This document shows, in pieces, positions 1-12,945 of a stretch of DNA of 64,000 bases (position 1 is its first letter; the number at the start of each line of letters is the position of its first letter). Position numbers and translations under genes: made by a program. Source of the DNA: Hyaloscypha bicolor E (taxonomy: Eukaryota; Ascomycota; Leotiomycetes; Helotiales; Hyaloscyphaceae); the NCBI RefSeq assembly GCF_002865645.1, contig NW_020194555.1, positions 496,001-560,000 of the forward strand. The letters run 5' to 3'. A model generated the notes under the pieces. It did not search any database. It saw only the letters and a program-made list of their open reading frames with translations, and was not told the DNA's origin.

Positions 1-731
1 ACATCGGCGGGCTGGCCGCTCTTGCCGTCCATGTGTGGGGTCTGCAGCTTGTAGATCTCCCCAATGAGTCGGTCGAGACGCTCTTGCACTGCTTCGGCGG
101 ACCTAGTTTAATCAGAGCATGTTAGCAAAGCAATCTCTGCTCGAACATAGAAATCCTGCAAGCTTGCTTCGTCGCTTGCGGGGGGGAAGGAGGGGTAGGA
201 TCGACTCACTCTCCCCCCTCGCAGCCCATCGTCCAGATATCCCACTTCGGCAGTCCTCGATTAGCTCTACTCTCCTTGATCTCATGCGGCTTCAAGCCCT
301 CGTAGACTCCATAATCCCATTCCGTGATATCCTCCGTGACGGTGACCCGGTCCTCCCTCTCCAGGCGCTCTTTGTGTGTTGGTCCGAGCAGCATGTCCAA
401 GGTGACAACCGCGCGCTGCCGCGGCGAGGTGAAGACGTGTGCCAGTTTAGCGGGATCAATGAGCTTCCCTGGCCCGACGAGAACCTCACCCGTGCCTCTG
501 ACTTGCGAGATGCCGTTCTCAGTGAGAGGGATCTCGGCGTTGCCGGTGCAGCGGCCGTTGATGGTCCATTCGGTCTCGCCTGGTGTACGCCGCAGAGATT
601 AGAAAAGAGATGATGGCTGGGAGGGCAATGGAGGAACATCATTCATGAAGCAAAGGGGGTGCGGAATGGGGATGGGATTTACCGTGTCGAGCGATGAAGA
701 CTCGGGGTGTGGTTGCGTTTGCGTCGGACAT
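1..731 (-). CDS. Histidine phosphatase, sedoheptulose-1,7-bisphosphatase-like (3' end cut by window)
   Basis: Three exons on the minus strand: 683-731, 210-579 and 1-102 (continuing outside). The ATG is at 731; introns have GT..AG borders and the phase is kept across both joints. The N-terminus reads FIARHGETEW, the RHG catalytic motif of the phosphoglycerate-mutase/histidine-phosphatase superfamily. It is followed by TSPRQRA, ITEWDYGVYEG and WDIWTMGCEGGES. The order and spacing match yeast-type SHB17, which dephosphorylates sedoheptulose-1,7-bisphosphate to feed ribose synthesis. I infer that function from motif similarity; a broad-specificity sugar phosphatase is the alternative. The second His and C-terminal half lie outside the window. 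A small transposon begins 183 bp upstream of the start codon, inside the likely promoter. Confidence 0.85.
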
Positions 732-914
732 TGTTGTGAGATCGATCTGAGGCTCTGGGACGGGACTGGGCAGATGGGAGCGTTACAGCTGTGTCGTGGG
801 AATTGATTTGTGGATGAACGGCAGGCACATCAAGGGTTGATGTATTTTGGTCAGAGATCAGAGATGCAAATAACATCGATCTTGCGTGTGCGTATGGGAT
901 GGGCCGGTTGTGTT

Positions 915-1819
915 GGGAAAATGTAAAACGAGAACCCCCCACCTCCCCGGGTGTTGATTAGGGGTGTTGATTGGGATCTAGGGCGTTAACGACTTGTAAT
1001 TGGCTACTTAAGCTCTTTAAAGACCTTAAGTTAGATTTTTTTAATATAAGTATAAGCTAGTATATTATAAGGCTTATAATATAACTATGTGCTTTTTAAC
1101 TTATAAGAAAAAGACTTCTTAAAATAAAATTTTAATTTAAAGAAATTTATATACTAATTAATTAAGTTCAAGTTTTTAAGCCTTATATTTTTAAAGCCTT
1201 AGAAATTAGAGGCTTATATCGCTCTCATATCTAGTTTCAGGGACTTGTTTGCTAAATTTCTAGGCTTTCTTAAGCTTACCTTTAAATTATAAAATTTTAA
1301 CTTTTTAACTTTATTAATTTAAAGAACTATTACTAATTTATATTTTATAAAAAGTTTATATTTAAATAGCCCTTGATTAGGCTATAAGAAAATAAAGAAA
1401 GTATTAAATTCTATTAATTCCTTATAAAGTAAACTAAATTTGAAGAGAAAGCTAGATTTTTGGTGTTCCCGTCCGAGCGCCTCTACGAAAGCGCACAGTT
1501 TTGAAAATCGTTCATTTTTAGTGGGGTGAGGAAACCAAAATCTCACACCTTTAAAAATTGCGCATCGTAATGCGACCACGTCCAAATACTTTAAACTAAG
1601 CTTTAGGCGAAAGGGAAGAAGCTCAAGTATCTTTTCTTTGTGTTTTAGTGATTCTAAAATCCTAGGATATTTTATTACGATTTTTCAAAGACGAGGGACG
1701 ATTTTCAAGGACCTCGCTTAGCTAGATGGACGATTTTCAAAAACTGTGCGCCTTCGTACTTTGGGTTAGTGGCTAGTCTAGCCCCAATCGACACCCAGGG
1801 TGTCGTTTTACATTTTCCC
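915..1819. mobile_element. MITE-like DNA element 1 (TIR, 8-bp TSD, hAT-like)
   Basis: The ends are perfect inverted repeats: GGGAAAATGTAAAACGA at 915 and its reverse complement ending at 1819. The flanks GTTGTGTT at 907-914 and 1820-1827 form an exact 8-bp target duplication. Eight-bp duplications are typical of hAT elements. There is no transposase reading frame, so it is non-autonomous. The interior is A/T-rich and matches element 2 (4164-4830) in inverted orientation over nearly its full length. It is longer than element 2 because a second element is inserted in it at 1486-1756. It lies 183 bp upstream of the SHB17-like start codon. The superfamily is inferred only from the duplication length. 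Confidence 0.85.
1486..1756. mobile_element. Nested TA-flanked MITE (Tc1/mariner-like) inside element 1
   Basis: A 271-bp segment has terminal inverted repeats of about 26 bp. The left end begins CGAAAGCGCACAG and the right end, reverse-complemented, begins CGAAGGCGCACAG; they differ by one base plus one indel in a T-run. It is bordered by TA on both sides (1484-1485 and 1757-1758). Element 2 carries the same surrounding sequence without the insert and with a single TA, so the empty site is directly visible. The interior repeats ACGATTTTCAA-like subterminal motifs near the right end. There is no coding capacity. TA duplication suggests a Tc1/mariner/pogo transposase supplied in trans. Confidence 0.85.
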
Positions 1820-1827
1820 GTTGTGTT

Positions 1828-2629
1828 GGGCCGATTGCGTTCGTTGGGCTGTGAGCTTGTCCTGTAAGGTTATGTATGCATGCAGCGGCTGCCTTGCCAG
1901 CTCCGTCCCCCCGAGGTGGCCTGATGAATGACTCTCCTCGTCGTCCACCCCCACCATCTCGAATCCCGGTCCCGTTCCTTTTGCCATGCAGGAGGGTGAA
2001 TTAGGTAGGTCACCGGCACATCTGGGCGACGCGCAAGACATGGATGGATGGAATGAGAATCCCAGGGATCGGCTAACCTGGCTTGGAAAAGTAGGTTGGG
2101 TGGAAAGGTTGGTAGGATTGTAGTCTGTCAGAGAGTGCCTATATACATATTGATGCCTAAGGCCATTACGAGCTTCGTTCGAGGCGAGTCTAATCTATGC
2201 CAAGCCTTCCATGCCATTACGAGACAGGTCATGTGCTAGCTAGCTCAAAGTGGAAGTGGAGAACAGCTTTATATTCTATGTACGAAAACTTTGCACGTAA
2301 TTTCACGTACATTGACTTCATCTGACGAACGATGTACTGCTGTAAAACGATGCCAGCCGAACCTGTCCATTGCGTTGGGAGTAGCGCCATCCCCGATATG
2401 GAAATGACACGAATAAGAAATCTTTTTTTTTTCCTCGTTCAAGTTTTGGCTTGTGTTGAAATAAGCTCATGGGCAGCACCCTAACAGGTACGTGCGTGGG
2501 GTTGCAACATATCAAGTCTCTTGGGAGACGCAGTTCGAAGTCATGATCAGTAACCCTTTGGGGTTGCCCTGTTTCTCAGCTTCTGTGGGCTGCGAGTTGT
2601 CATCGCTGAAAGATCAGTCGGTACTACTC
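1828..2629. other. Intergenic region, no gene seen
   Basis: This is unmutated, normal-composition DNA between element 1 and the 3' end of the kinase gene. Short open frames on both strands show no family motif and no splice-supported extension. It contains the 3' flank of the kinase gene and whatever part of the SHB17-like promoter lay beyond the transposon insertion. Confidence 0.6.
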
Positions 2630-4019
2630 TCATATCGGTCTCTCTTTCAATTCCAGGCCTATAGTTGTGGGTGGCATGACGCGGTGGACGGGCTGTTCTC
2701 CTTTCTCCCTTGCCCATTCTTCATAGCCTCCTGGAAACTTCGCAATTAAAGTCTTCATTGTCTCTTTGGCCCTGGTGCATGGTTATTTACCTCCCACGCA
2801 AATCAAGAATGAGTGTCTCTGCTTACATGTTTCGGTACCTCAGATTACCAGAGAACAAGGCCGAGCTTTTGAGGTCCCACCGACTTGCCCATTGTCATTG
2901 GATGCGTCTAATAACAGGATCGAGGATCTTACAGGTAGTAAAGCATATTGCGATCATCTTGGTCTTCCTCAGGGGCAGAGACCGGGAAGTAGTGGAAGTA
3001 CGCTTTCATGTATTGTCTCCCAATCAGATGGCGTATCGGTCGCCACGCAGCCATCTCCACTGTGTCTGATCAGCATCTACGAGTCGGTATCATCTCATAT
3101 CGGGAATGTTGGACTTACATTCATTGTGAGCATACAGAGCAGCTGCATCGTAGATGACTGGCATGTTAGTGTCAATATTCCAGGATGTATTGCCGGCCCA
3201 AATGTCGCCGTGAATGAGGCGAGGCTGTATCCGGCGGCCGCCGGTCTCGAGTGGTCGAAGCAATCGTGGGATGACCTTGTCAAGAATGCCCTGACACAGC
3301 TCTTGCATTTCCTCATCAACGCCTTGGGATTTCTCTTCAGCTTGCATGAACCACTTCATGGAATGGTAATATGATTCTTCCCAGGTGTCATGCCAGGCAG
3401 TGTACTGAGGGATAGTACCCTTGTAAGTGGGCACATGGAATCCGTACCTGTTATCTGGGTTAAGTCCTTTCGTGTGTAGCTCTGCTAGTGTCGAGGTAAA
3501 AGCTTGGATTTCAGGAATTTCATCCGTCATGTTGATGAGCTCGCAGCAAAAGAAGTGGATGTCTGGAGCAGATGCATACGTGCCAGTCCCAATGGGCTCG
3601 GGTACAAACTTGGGTAAAGTTTTATGCAGAGCTGTCATGGAGGCGAACTCTCCGGTAACCATGCCTTTCCCATTGTTGCCTTGAGATACCTAGCATCGCT
3701 GTCAATGGTATTCTATGTCCACTTGGCAGAGACCACTTTACTTTAAGAAAATAGGAGCGCGGGGTACCATCAGCCATGTGAGTCGAGATCTCAGCAGTCC
3801 TCGTCCAATAGCTAGCTCCATGAGGACGGATGTCCTCAACGACCGTGTCTCGCGGGAGTTCTGATTGCGTTCAGGACGACCACTCGTTAGGCTTGCTCAG
3901 TTGGACTTACTCGCTTTGACATTCTCGTCCACGAAATGAATCCACTTTTCATCGACGTCAATTGGCTTACCCCATTCTGCGGGCGTCATCACGTGCAAAA
4001 CCTCCATGGGATTCGCCAT
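2630..4019 (-). CDS. Fructosamine-3-kinase / ketosamine kinase-like protein (376 aa, 6 exons)
   Basis: Exons on the minus strand: 3911-4019, 3742-3860, 3119-3689, 2933-3065, 2827-2883 and 2630-2771. All five introns have GT..AG borders and the phase is consistent to the TGA at 2630. The catalytic loop HGDIWAGN lies at residues 236-243, followed by PVIYDAAALYAHNE. These are hallmarks of the fructosamine-kinase branch of the aminoglycoside-phosphotransferase fold. The family phosphorylates ketoamine adducts on glycated proteins or amino acids, which destabilises the adduct (deglycation repair). The length fits the fungal family. The kinase-loop Asp and the Mg-binding Asn are present, so I expect it to be active. 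A MITE-like element sits 144 bp upstream of the start codon. Alternative: another APH-fold small-molecule kinase. Confidence 0.88.
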
Positions 4020-4163
4020 GCCTGGAGAAGCAGCAGTAAGTCGATCTCAAATCGCTGAAAGATGCGGTGGCGCCAGTCTAGAGAATGAGAGTAAAGATTC
4101 AGGCAGAGAGCAGTGTGAACGGAATCGGGGTGAAATGGAGAGCTTAGCGCTTCCGGCTACTAT

Positions 4164-4830
4164 GGGAATATGTAAAACGATAACCCCCCGGGTGTCGATT
4201 GGAGGTGTCGATTACTAGGATTAGGGGTGTCGATTGGGGTCTAGATTAGCCACTAACCCAAAGTAGGGGCGCTCGGATAGAAATACTGAAACTCTAGCCT
4301 TTTCTTTAATTTAATTTAATTTTATATAGAATTAATAGAATTTAATAGTTATTTTATTTCCTTATAGCGCTAATTAAGGGCTATTTAAATATAAACTCTT
4401 TATAAAATTTGAATTAGTAATAGCTCTTTAAATTAAAGAAATTAAAAATTTCATAATTTATAGCCTAAAAGTAAGCTTAAGAAAGCCTGAAAATTTAGTG
4501 AATAAGTCCCTAAAACCAGATATAAGAGCCTTATAAGCCTATAATTTATAGGGCCTTATAGGATTCAAAAACTAGAACTTAATTAATTAATCTATATACT
4601 TTCTTAAATCAAAATACTATTTTAAAGAATCTTTTTATTATAGATTAGAAAGCACGCGATTATAATACAAGAGTTATAATATAGTAACTTATACTTATAT
4701 TAAAAATCTAACTGAAGATTTTTATAGAGCTTGGATAGCTAATTACAAGTTATTAATACCCCTACCCCGATCGATACCCCCAATTAATACCTGGAGGGGG
4801 GGGGGGGGGGGTGTCGTTTTACATATTCCC
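4164..4830. mobile_element. MITE-like DNA element 2 (empty-site copy of element 1)
   Basis: It has perfect 17-bp terminal inverted repeats, GGGAATATGTAAAACGA at 4164 and its complement ending at 4830. The 8-bp target duplication GCTACTAT is exact at 4156-4163 and 4831-4838. It aligns in reverse orientation to element 1 but lacks the 271-bp insert at 1486-1756, leaving one TA in the context CCCC-TA-CTTTGGG. A long G homopolymer lies near the right end at about 4796-4811. There is no open frame. It lies in the promoter region of the fructosamine-kinase-like gene. Confidence 0.85.
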
Positions 4831-4838
4831 GCTACTAT

Positions 4839-5281
4839 GAGCGGGATTAAGAGAAGCGAAGGGCCGCCTTTATTTTGGTAGGCTGGGGAAGCACCTCTGG
4901 CCCAGGACTATTCAGGTTAGTAGTATTGGAGGCACAGTTCGGTATTGGGCCGAATGGTATATTAACTCCTATACTGGATTACTTCAAGGGACCGAGTATA
5001 TCTTTTAGAGCCTATAGGGCTTCACTGATTAATAAGCGAATTTGGACGATATACTTTCTATCTACTACTAAAAAATTGTTCTATTTTATTATAATTAATA
5101 TAAAAATTCAAGATTTTTAATATTTGAGGTCTATTTAAAATATAATTATTTATATATTAATTCGACTAATTTTAATACTAATTTTAATAATATTATAATT
5201 AGTAAAGTAATCTAATATACTACTTCTACTAGCCTCAATAAAAATAATTTCTTTAAAAATAAAAAGCTATTAAAACAAGAA
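4839..5281. other. Transition from genic DNA into the A/T-rich block
   Basis: Composition is normal to about 5040, then falls sharply to almost pure A/T. A short plus-strand open frame (4875-5120) has no recognisable motif and runs into the A/T-rich part, so I do not call it a gene. Confidence 0.5.
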
Positions 5282-5593
5282 AGATATAAGAGATTAATAA
5301 ACCTTTAATAGCTTAATATATAAGTAATTAAGATAAATATATTATAAAGTAATATTTATAAGTATAATTAATTTTCAAGAATTAATTAATATCTCTTTTT
5401 AAAGCTATAAGTATTTCCCTATATATTTTTTAATATTTAGCCAAATATATAAAGTTCTTTATTTAATTAAGAAATATAATTTTATATAATTAATATAATT
5501 TTAATATAAGTATTATTTAAAATAAGAAATCAGATTTATAATATTTAATATTTATTTATTTATTATTATATATATTTATTATATTAATTTCTT
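5282..5593 (+). repeat. Left copy of a direct repeat found at both ends of the A/T block
   Basis: Similar to 35250-35573 in the same orientation. Shared blocks include TATTATAAAGTAATATTTAT-like sequence, AAAGCTATAAGTAT, and AAATCAGATTTATAATAT. Similarity was aligned by eye in low-complexity DNA, so the borders are approximate. The identity of the parent element is unknown. Confidence 0.5.
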
Positions 5594-6965
5594 TTTTAGG
5601 CTCTTATTTTTAAGAAGCTTTAGAAAACTATAAATAGCTTTATATATATTTGTTGAAACTTTTCTAATTATTTACTTTCTTTTAATAACCTTTTATATAT
5701 ATTTTATTATTATATTAAATAATAAATCTAGAAATATAATTTATTAAATTTATTTATTTAATTTATAAATTACAAAAATAATATAAATATAATATATATT
5801 ATTAGTTATAAAGTTTATTCGATTTTCTAATTAATTTATAAATTAATTATTATTTTATTTATTAAAAAGCTTAAAGAAATTAAATTAATTTTCTAATTTA
5901 TTTATAAATTTATTCTTTTTACTTTTTCGGGCTTTTCTAATATAAAGCTAAGTTCGAATTTATAATTATTATTTAAAGAAAAAATATTATAAAAAGGCCT
6001 TTTCTTTCTTATTAATTAAATTTCTTTCCCTTAATTATAATATTATATTTAGCTTTTTTTAAGCCTTATTTTTCTTTTTTAAGCCTTATTTTTCTTTTTA
6101 GCCTTATTTTTCTTTTTTAAATATTATTTAAAAAAATTTAAAGCTTTTTTTAAGCTTTTTTAAGTTTTCTTTATATCTTTTTTAATATTTTCTTTTATTT
6201 CTTTATTTATTAAAATAAATATATTTATTAGTTCTTATAAGATTATTATTTCTTATTTAGTTAATATTTTTATAATATTAATTTGCTTTTATTATTTTTA
6301 ATATTTCAAGAATATTATTAATTATTTTATATAATAATTATTATTTTAAAAATAGAAAATATAATTTTATAAATTATAATTTCTTTTTTTATTTCTTATT
6401 TTAATATTATTTAAGGTTTTTTAAATATATATAATATATTTAAATTTCTTTTTTTAAGCTATATTTATAATTAAGTATTTTTTTAATAATTTATTTAATT
6501 AGAAAAAGCTATTTTCTTTTTATATATATATTAAGCTTTATATATTTCTTATATTAATATTATTATTTAAAATATATAAATTTCTTTAATAATTTAAAAT
6601 ATAAATTAAGTAATTCTTACTAGCTTATTATAAATATAAAGTACTTTTAAAAATATAATAAATATTTTTAGTATTAAATAAACTTATTTCTTTTTTATTT
6701 ATTACTAATTACTAATAGTTTTCTAAACTAATTTATTATTATTTCTCGAAATAGTTCTAATAATACTAATAAAAATAAGAATAATAAAAATAAGAATAAA
6801 AAAAGACTAATATAAAAATAAAATATTTATAAAATATAGAGATTAGAATTTTTAATACTTTTTATATAGTTTTTTTAAGAATAAATATATAGCTTTTTTA
6901 ATAGTTTTCTAATAAAAAAATAATTTTTTTATATTTTTATTTTATTAATAATATTATAATATTAC
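5594..6965. other. A/T-rich decayed repeat DNA, unassigned
   Basis: Almost no G or C. There are no readable protein motifs, LTR boundaries or inverted-repeat ends. It is probably the left part of the older repeat into which the Copia element at 6966 inserted. Confidence 0.4.
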
Positions 6966-7250
6966 TATTAGTTTACTAGTAATATATAATACTATTATAT
7001 AGGTATAGAAATACTAGTTATATTAAGTTAGTAAAGATATTATTATTTAGAAATAGAAATTATAGATTATAATATTAATATATAATTCCTAAATTTACTA
7101 AACCTAATAGAATCTAGTTTACTAGTCGAGTTACTTATAAAATATAAGGTTATATAACTATATCCCGTATCCCATATCTTATTACCTATATCTCGTATCT
7201 CGTATCTCGTAACTATATATATAACTCCTAAAAAAACAGCTATACTAATA
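6966..7250 (-). repeat. Copia 3' LTR
   Basis: 285 bp, matching 23814-24099 over its whole length, with ends TATTAG..CTAATA (RIP forms of TGTTAG..CTAACA). The A/T-rich core keeps a run of TATCTCGTATC-like repeats near the right end. Confidence 0.85.
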
Positions 7251-10200
7251 CTAGAACTTTTCTAAAAAAATATAAAAAATAATATTCTTTTCTAATTATA
7301 TACAAATTCCCTAATCTGGCCTAGTATTAGATTTCCTAAATATTTTATATATCTATATTACTCTTGAGGTTTTAGTTATATATTAAAGGCTATAGCCTTT
7401 TATATATAACTTCTTTTCCTATAATATTCTTCTATTTTATATATCTATTTCCCGCCCTATTTATATTTAATTTATTTCTTTATATTTAATTATATTATAT
7501 TTATATTAATTAGATAATTAAGAATATTTATTAGCTTTAATTTTATTATAGAATTAGCAGAATTCAATTCTTCTTTAATCTATTTGATTTTTGTAATCTC
7601 TTATTATTTATATATCTAATAAAGATATATTATATTAATTATTAGGTATTTCTCTCGAATAGTACCTAATTTAATAAATCCTTTATATAATAACTTTAAA
7701 TTCATATAAATAACTAGTAATAGTTCTATTTCTAGTATTTTATTAATTATAAATTTAATTAAAGTACTTATATTAAAGCTATAAGCTATACTATAGAATT
7801 TTAAAGCTAGAATACTTCTAGTAACTCTCTTATATTTAGTAGAGAACTAATAAATAATATTAGTATATCTAGTTTTATTTATTAGAACTAGAATATATCC
7901 GATTTAGGAAAAGAGATCTCTATTATTTATAAACGAAATATTTATAAAAATAATTAAATATAAGAATTTCTTTACCAGTTTTATAAATCTCAGTTCTTTA
8001 ATAGTATTTTTAATTTACTATTAAATATATTTATTAAATGCCTTTATATTAGTTTCCGAGAGTTTAATAGCTTAAATAGTAATTAATAAATTATATAAAG
8101 CTTCTGGTTAATAAACTAATATAATATATATTTCTCTAGTATATTAGATAATATATTAGTCCTTAATAAAGAGATTTTAATAAATAGTACCTCTATTACT
8201 TATAATAGTAATATTCTTTATAGAAATAATTTAGAGGTTTTTATACTAGTATTTTTATATAAAAGTAATTCTAGTAGTATTTATATAGATAATACCTCTA
8301 TTAAATTTGAGATTATAATTAAAAGTAAGGCATTTATATTATTTAGCTAAAAACTTAATTTTTTAAAGTTTTAATTATTTTATTTTTATAAAATTATTAG
8401 TTCTAATAAATAAGGTATTATTAGTTTAAAAACTAATAATTTTAAAGAGTTATTTATTATAAAGGAAGCAAGAGTTATAAGTTAACTATTTTACAGAAAG
8501 CTTATTAATATAATAAGAATAGTAAGTCTTAAACTAGTAATTCCCAGCTTCTAGTATATTATATAATAGTTTTATAACTTTTAAAATAGAATTATTCTTT
8601 AGATTTAGCTTTTTAATAAATTTGCAAAATGAATTAATATAAAAATTATAATTAAATAAGATTATTAATTAGATATAAGCTTATAAGATATTATATAAAT
8701 ATAATTTTATAATATTTATTATTATAATAATAATATTAAGAATAATTTTCTGGCTAATATATTAATATTATATATTTCTTATTATTATTATAAGCTTAAA
8801 TAACTAGTCTCGATTTCTTAAACTTTCTTTTTATATTCTTATTCTTAATCTTATTAATAAACCGGGAATTAAAAATATATATTTTCTTTAGTATTTAAGA
8901 TCTAAGAATAACCTCAAATATATTCTTTTCTAAAAGGCTAGTAATTTTAATTTAATAGGAGTCCTTATACAAATTATTATTCTATAGGAATACTATAATA
9001 TCTGGAGTCTTATAAGGGTATTCTCTATTATATTTTAGTAGAATAACAGAAATAGTAAAAGGAATTATACTTGTATTACTTTTGGTTTTATTATAGAATT
9101 CGGAAACAGATTCAGGTTCGAGACTATTAGTAATAACCTCGATATCTCCTATATAAAAGGACTTTATAGAGGTTAAACGGAAAGTAGTATTACTATATAG
9201 TAGAGCTAGTATATAATTCTCTCTATTAATAGCTATTAGCTTATATAGTCTATTTTAATTACTAGATTAACTAGTATTTCTTTTATATTATATAAGAATA
9301 TTCGAATTTAAAAGAAGTTTATAGATATTAGTAATACTAGAACTATTTCGGGTATTTAGGATATTTATAATCTAATATCTAGCTTAAAGCTTCTAAATTT
9401 CTACTATTACTTTCTTAAGTATTATTAATTATTATAATATAATTAATAATAAGATATTATATTTAATTATTCGAGATAAAATACTATAAATTAAAAGAGT
9501 TAAAATAATATTATTAGGTTTTATAAAATTATTAATAGCCTTAAAAGCTATTTGAAATATAATATTCTTATTAATTCTATTAATTTTAGCTATAATAATA
9601 AGATAAGTATATTAAATCGGGCTATAGTAGTATTTTATAATTCTAATAGAATTATAAGCTTTTATAAAAACGATTTTAATCTTAGTTCCTATAATATTTG
9701 TAAATTAAGTAAACTTTTTACTAGTAAACTACTTTCTGGTATTAACTATAATCTAATTAGAAGGGCCTAAATAAATATTAATTTAATACTATTTTAGGAT
9801 ATTTCAAATATATAATATACTAATATTTTAAAGCTATTAGCCGGCTTAATATTAAGTACTTTTATTAATAATATAGAAAATATTAATAATAATAGAATAA
9901 TTAAAACTAATATTATTTTTTAGGTTAAACTTGAATTATTTTAGTAATTATTCGAATTTCTAGTATTATTTATAATACTTTATAAAATACTTAAGGGCTT
10001 TTATATTAATATTATAGCCTGCTTATTCTAGTATATTTCGGAGCTTACTAATAAATAAATAACTAAAATAATAATATAGATATTATAATTCGATTTTTAT
10101 AAGAAAATAGAAATTATAAATAAAGAATTCAGAAATAAAGCTTTATAGTATAATATTCTAAAATAGAAAAAAGTATTTAAAATAGATTTCTAGTTTATCT

Positions 10201-12672
10201 ATATTAGCTAAGCTAAATAGAAATAAAGTTTTTATAAATATAATATAGAATTATACTTGCCTAATTAGTATTCTTATTATTATAGATCTAATAGAGGATA
10301 TAGATCCGATATTAAACTAGATATTAATTTGATCTTTAATAGTTCTATTAAGTTTAATACTATTATTAGTTTACTATAAAGCTTAGAATTAATTAGAACT
10401 AGTAATTAAGAATCTGGAAGCTCTGGTATTAATTATAATTCCGTAAAAGTAATAAGTATTATATTTTAATATATTATTAATTATAAATATCTTCTATTTA
10501 TTTAATAGATTTCAAGATATAGTTTTCGTCTATTATCTAATATATAAGAGAAAAGGAAATAAAGTTATCTATAAGAGTATTAGTTATAGAAATAATAAGA
10601 ATAGAAATAATAGAAGTAGCTAGGAAATTCTTAATAGAAATAAAATAGAAATCTAAATAATATTTCTTTCCTTTATCTATTTCTATTAGTAAAGCTTTAA
10701 AAGCATTATTCTCTAGTTTGTTTTTATTACTTTTATTACTCTCTTTCTTTTTAATTTCGGTAATATACTATATATAGGTACTATTAAAGCATTTATTAAA
10801 GTTATAAGCATTTCGAGATCTAAATTAATAAATATTTTTATTTTTAAATCGAGTTTTTTTAATCTTTTATTTTTTTAGTATATATTTCTATAAGCAGTAT
10901 TCGGGTTTCTTATATATAAAATACGACTTTAAAATATAATTATTATAATTATAGGACTTGGAATAGTTATTATAGGTTCCAAAATTATAGCTAGATTTAT
11001 ATTAATAATTTCTAGACAAATAATAATTTAAAGAATTTTAAAAATAGTATTATTAATTTATTATTTCTTTTTATAAGTAATAATAGATAATTAGAGCTTA
11101 TTAATAAGCTAGTCGAGTTTATTAAAAGAGTTCGAAATTATATATTAATATACTAATAAGCCTTAATAAAAGATAATAATTTTATTATATATAGAAATTC
11201 AATATTTTATAAGGCAGAAATAAGGCTATATTATAATTTATATAAGTTATTAATTAGTATTTAGGCAAGCTCGAATATTATCTTTTTAGGGTCTTTTATT
11301 ATTATAATTACTAAGGTAATAGTATTTTATTTATTTAAATTTCAATAATAGAAACCGAGTCCTTTAAAGAAACTATAAATATTTATATAAGCTTTTTTAT
11401 ATATATAACTTGAGAGCTAGTTATTATAAAAGTAGTTTTATACTAGTTCCTTTAATATAATAAGAAAAGCTTTTACTAGTACCTTTTCTAGAAGCTTTAT
11501 ATATTAGTAAATATTAAGGAAAATAGTAAATTTATAATTAAAACTACTATTAATTCTATTATATTTCTATATTTCGAAATATATTTTTATTACTTTTTTA
11601 ATAAGCTTTCTAATAATAATAATAAATATTAATTAATAGAAGTTCGGGTTCGGTAATAATATTAGTAATAATAAAAATAAAAGTAATAAATAGTCTTAAT
11701 TTAAAAGAAATAAATAAATAGTTTAATTTCTCGATTAAGAATATTTAGTTCTTTTATATTTAGTTTTATCTAAAATAAAATAAACTAATATAATAGATCC
11801 CTAAAGAAAATCGGTTTTAATTAGATTATTATTAATAATATTAGCTTTATTTTATATGCTTTTTGTTTTTTTTAGATAATATTAATAAAGAATTATATAA
11901 TAGTAAAGTTCTTATAGTTTTATTTAATATAGATACTATTATACCGAAATTAGATTTAAAGATTTTATAAGAATATATAATTAATTAGACTATATATTAT
12001 AGTATTAAAGTTCTTAAAATTATTCTGGAATAAATCCTATAGATTATTATTACTTTTTTTATATAAAATATACTAATATATTTTAGTAGTTAGATATTCC
12101 TAAAAATTATTCTTTATTATAGTTATTAAATTAATACTATTTTCTTATTTCTTAATTAGTTTCTTTCCTTTATTAATATTTATATTAAACCGAATTTAGG
12201 TTCTTTTTAATATATATATATAATTTGTAATAGAAGGGGTTTAAAGATAAGATAGTTTATAATAGGTTTATAAAAAGAGTTTAATAGTAAAGATATTTAG
12301 ATATTTAGATATCTAGTTTAAATATCTAATTTAGATACTAGATATCTAATTCAAATACTAGATATTTAGATATCTAATAAGAGTATTAAAATAAATATTT
12401 TGCCCTTAAATATTTCGTTTATAATAAGAAATTTAGAAAATGAAATATTATAATTCCGGAAATATTTAAAGCTTAAAAGGCTCGATTTAATAATAAAATC
12501 GAAGTTATAATTAAAGAGCTTTAAGAATATATATAGGATATATATTCCAAAGAGAGAGTTTTATAAATACGGGTATTATATAAATAGAAAAGATAGTTTC
12601 CAAAAAAGTAGTTTTAGGGCTAAAAGAAATTAGTTTTAAAAGATAATAGAAATTAAATAAATAGATAGTTAA

Positions 12673-12945
12673 TATTACGGGTACGGTATTTAGGGCTTAG
12701 AAAGCAAGGTAAAAGGTCCCTTATAAAGACGATTCAAAGCTAAGGAAGGGAAAACTAGAATATAGGAGGCTGCGAAGAAGTATATGTACCCTATAGTATA
12801 CTAGTCCTAAAGGGGCTAGCCTTCTAAATATCTCTAGTATATTCCAAGTATATTTCCCTAGTAAGGCGGCCGCATTATATATGCCTAGGAGACATCTAGT
12901 ATCTAGCGAGGTATCTCAGATACCGGGTATCTGGGAATCGTGATA
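12673..12945 (-). repeat. Gypsy-A 3' LTR
   Basis: 273 bp. It keeps a GC-rich island, with AAGGCGGCCGC and GAGGTATCTCAGATACCGGG, that is conserved in the partner LTR at 23353-23625. Ends are TATTACGG..CGTGATA, consistent with TG..CA after mutation. Confidence 0.9.

Noticed and set aside
292..642. 116-codon minus-strand frame over the SHB17-like gene
   Set aside because: It is in another frame than the RHG..EWDYG reading and crosses the well-supported intron.
1808..2041. Short minus-strand frame right of element 1
   Set aside because: It starts within the promoter side of the SHB17-like gene and runs across the target duplication; no motif.
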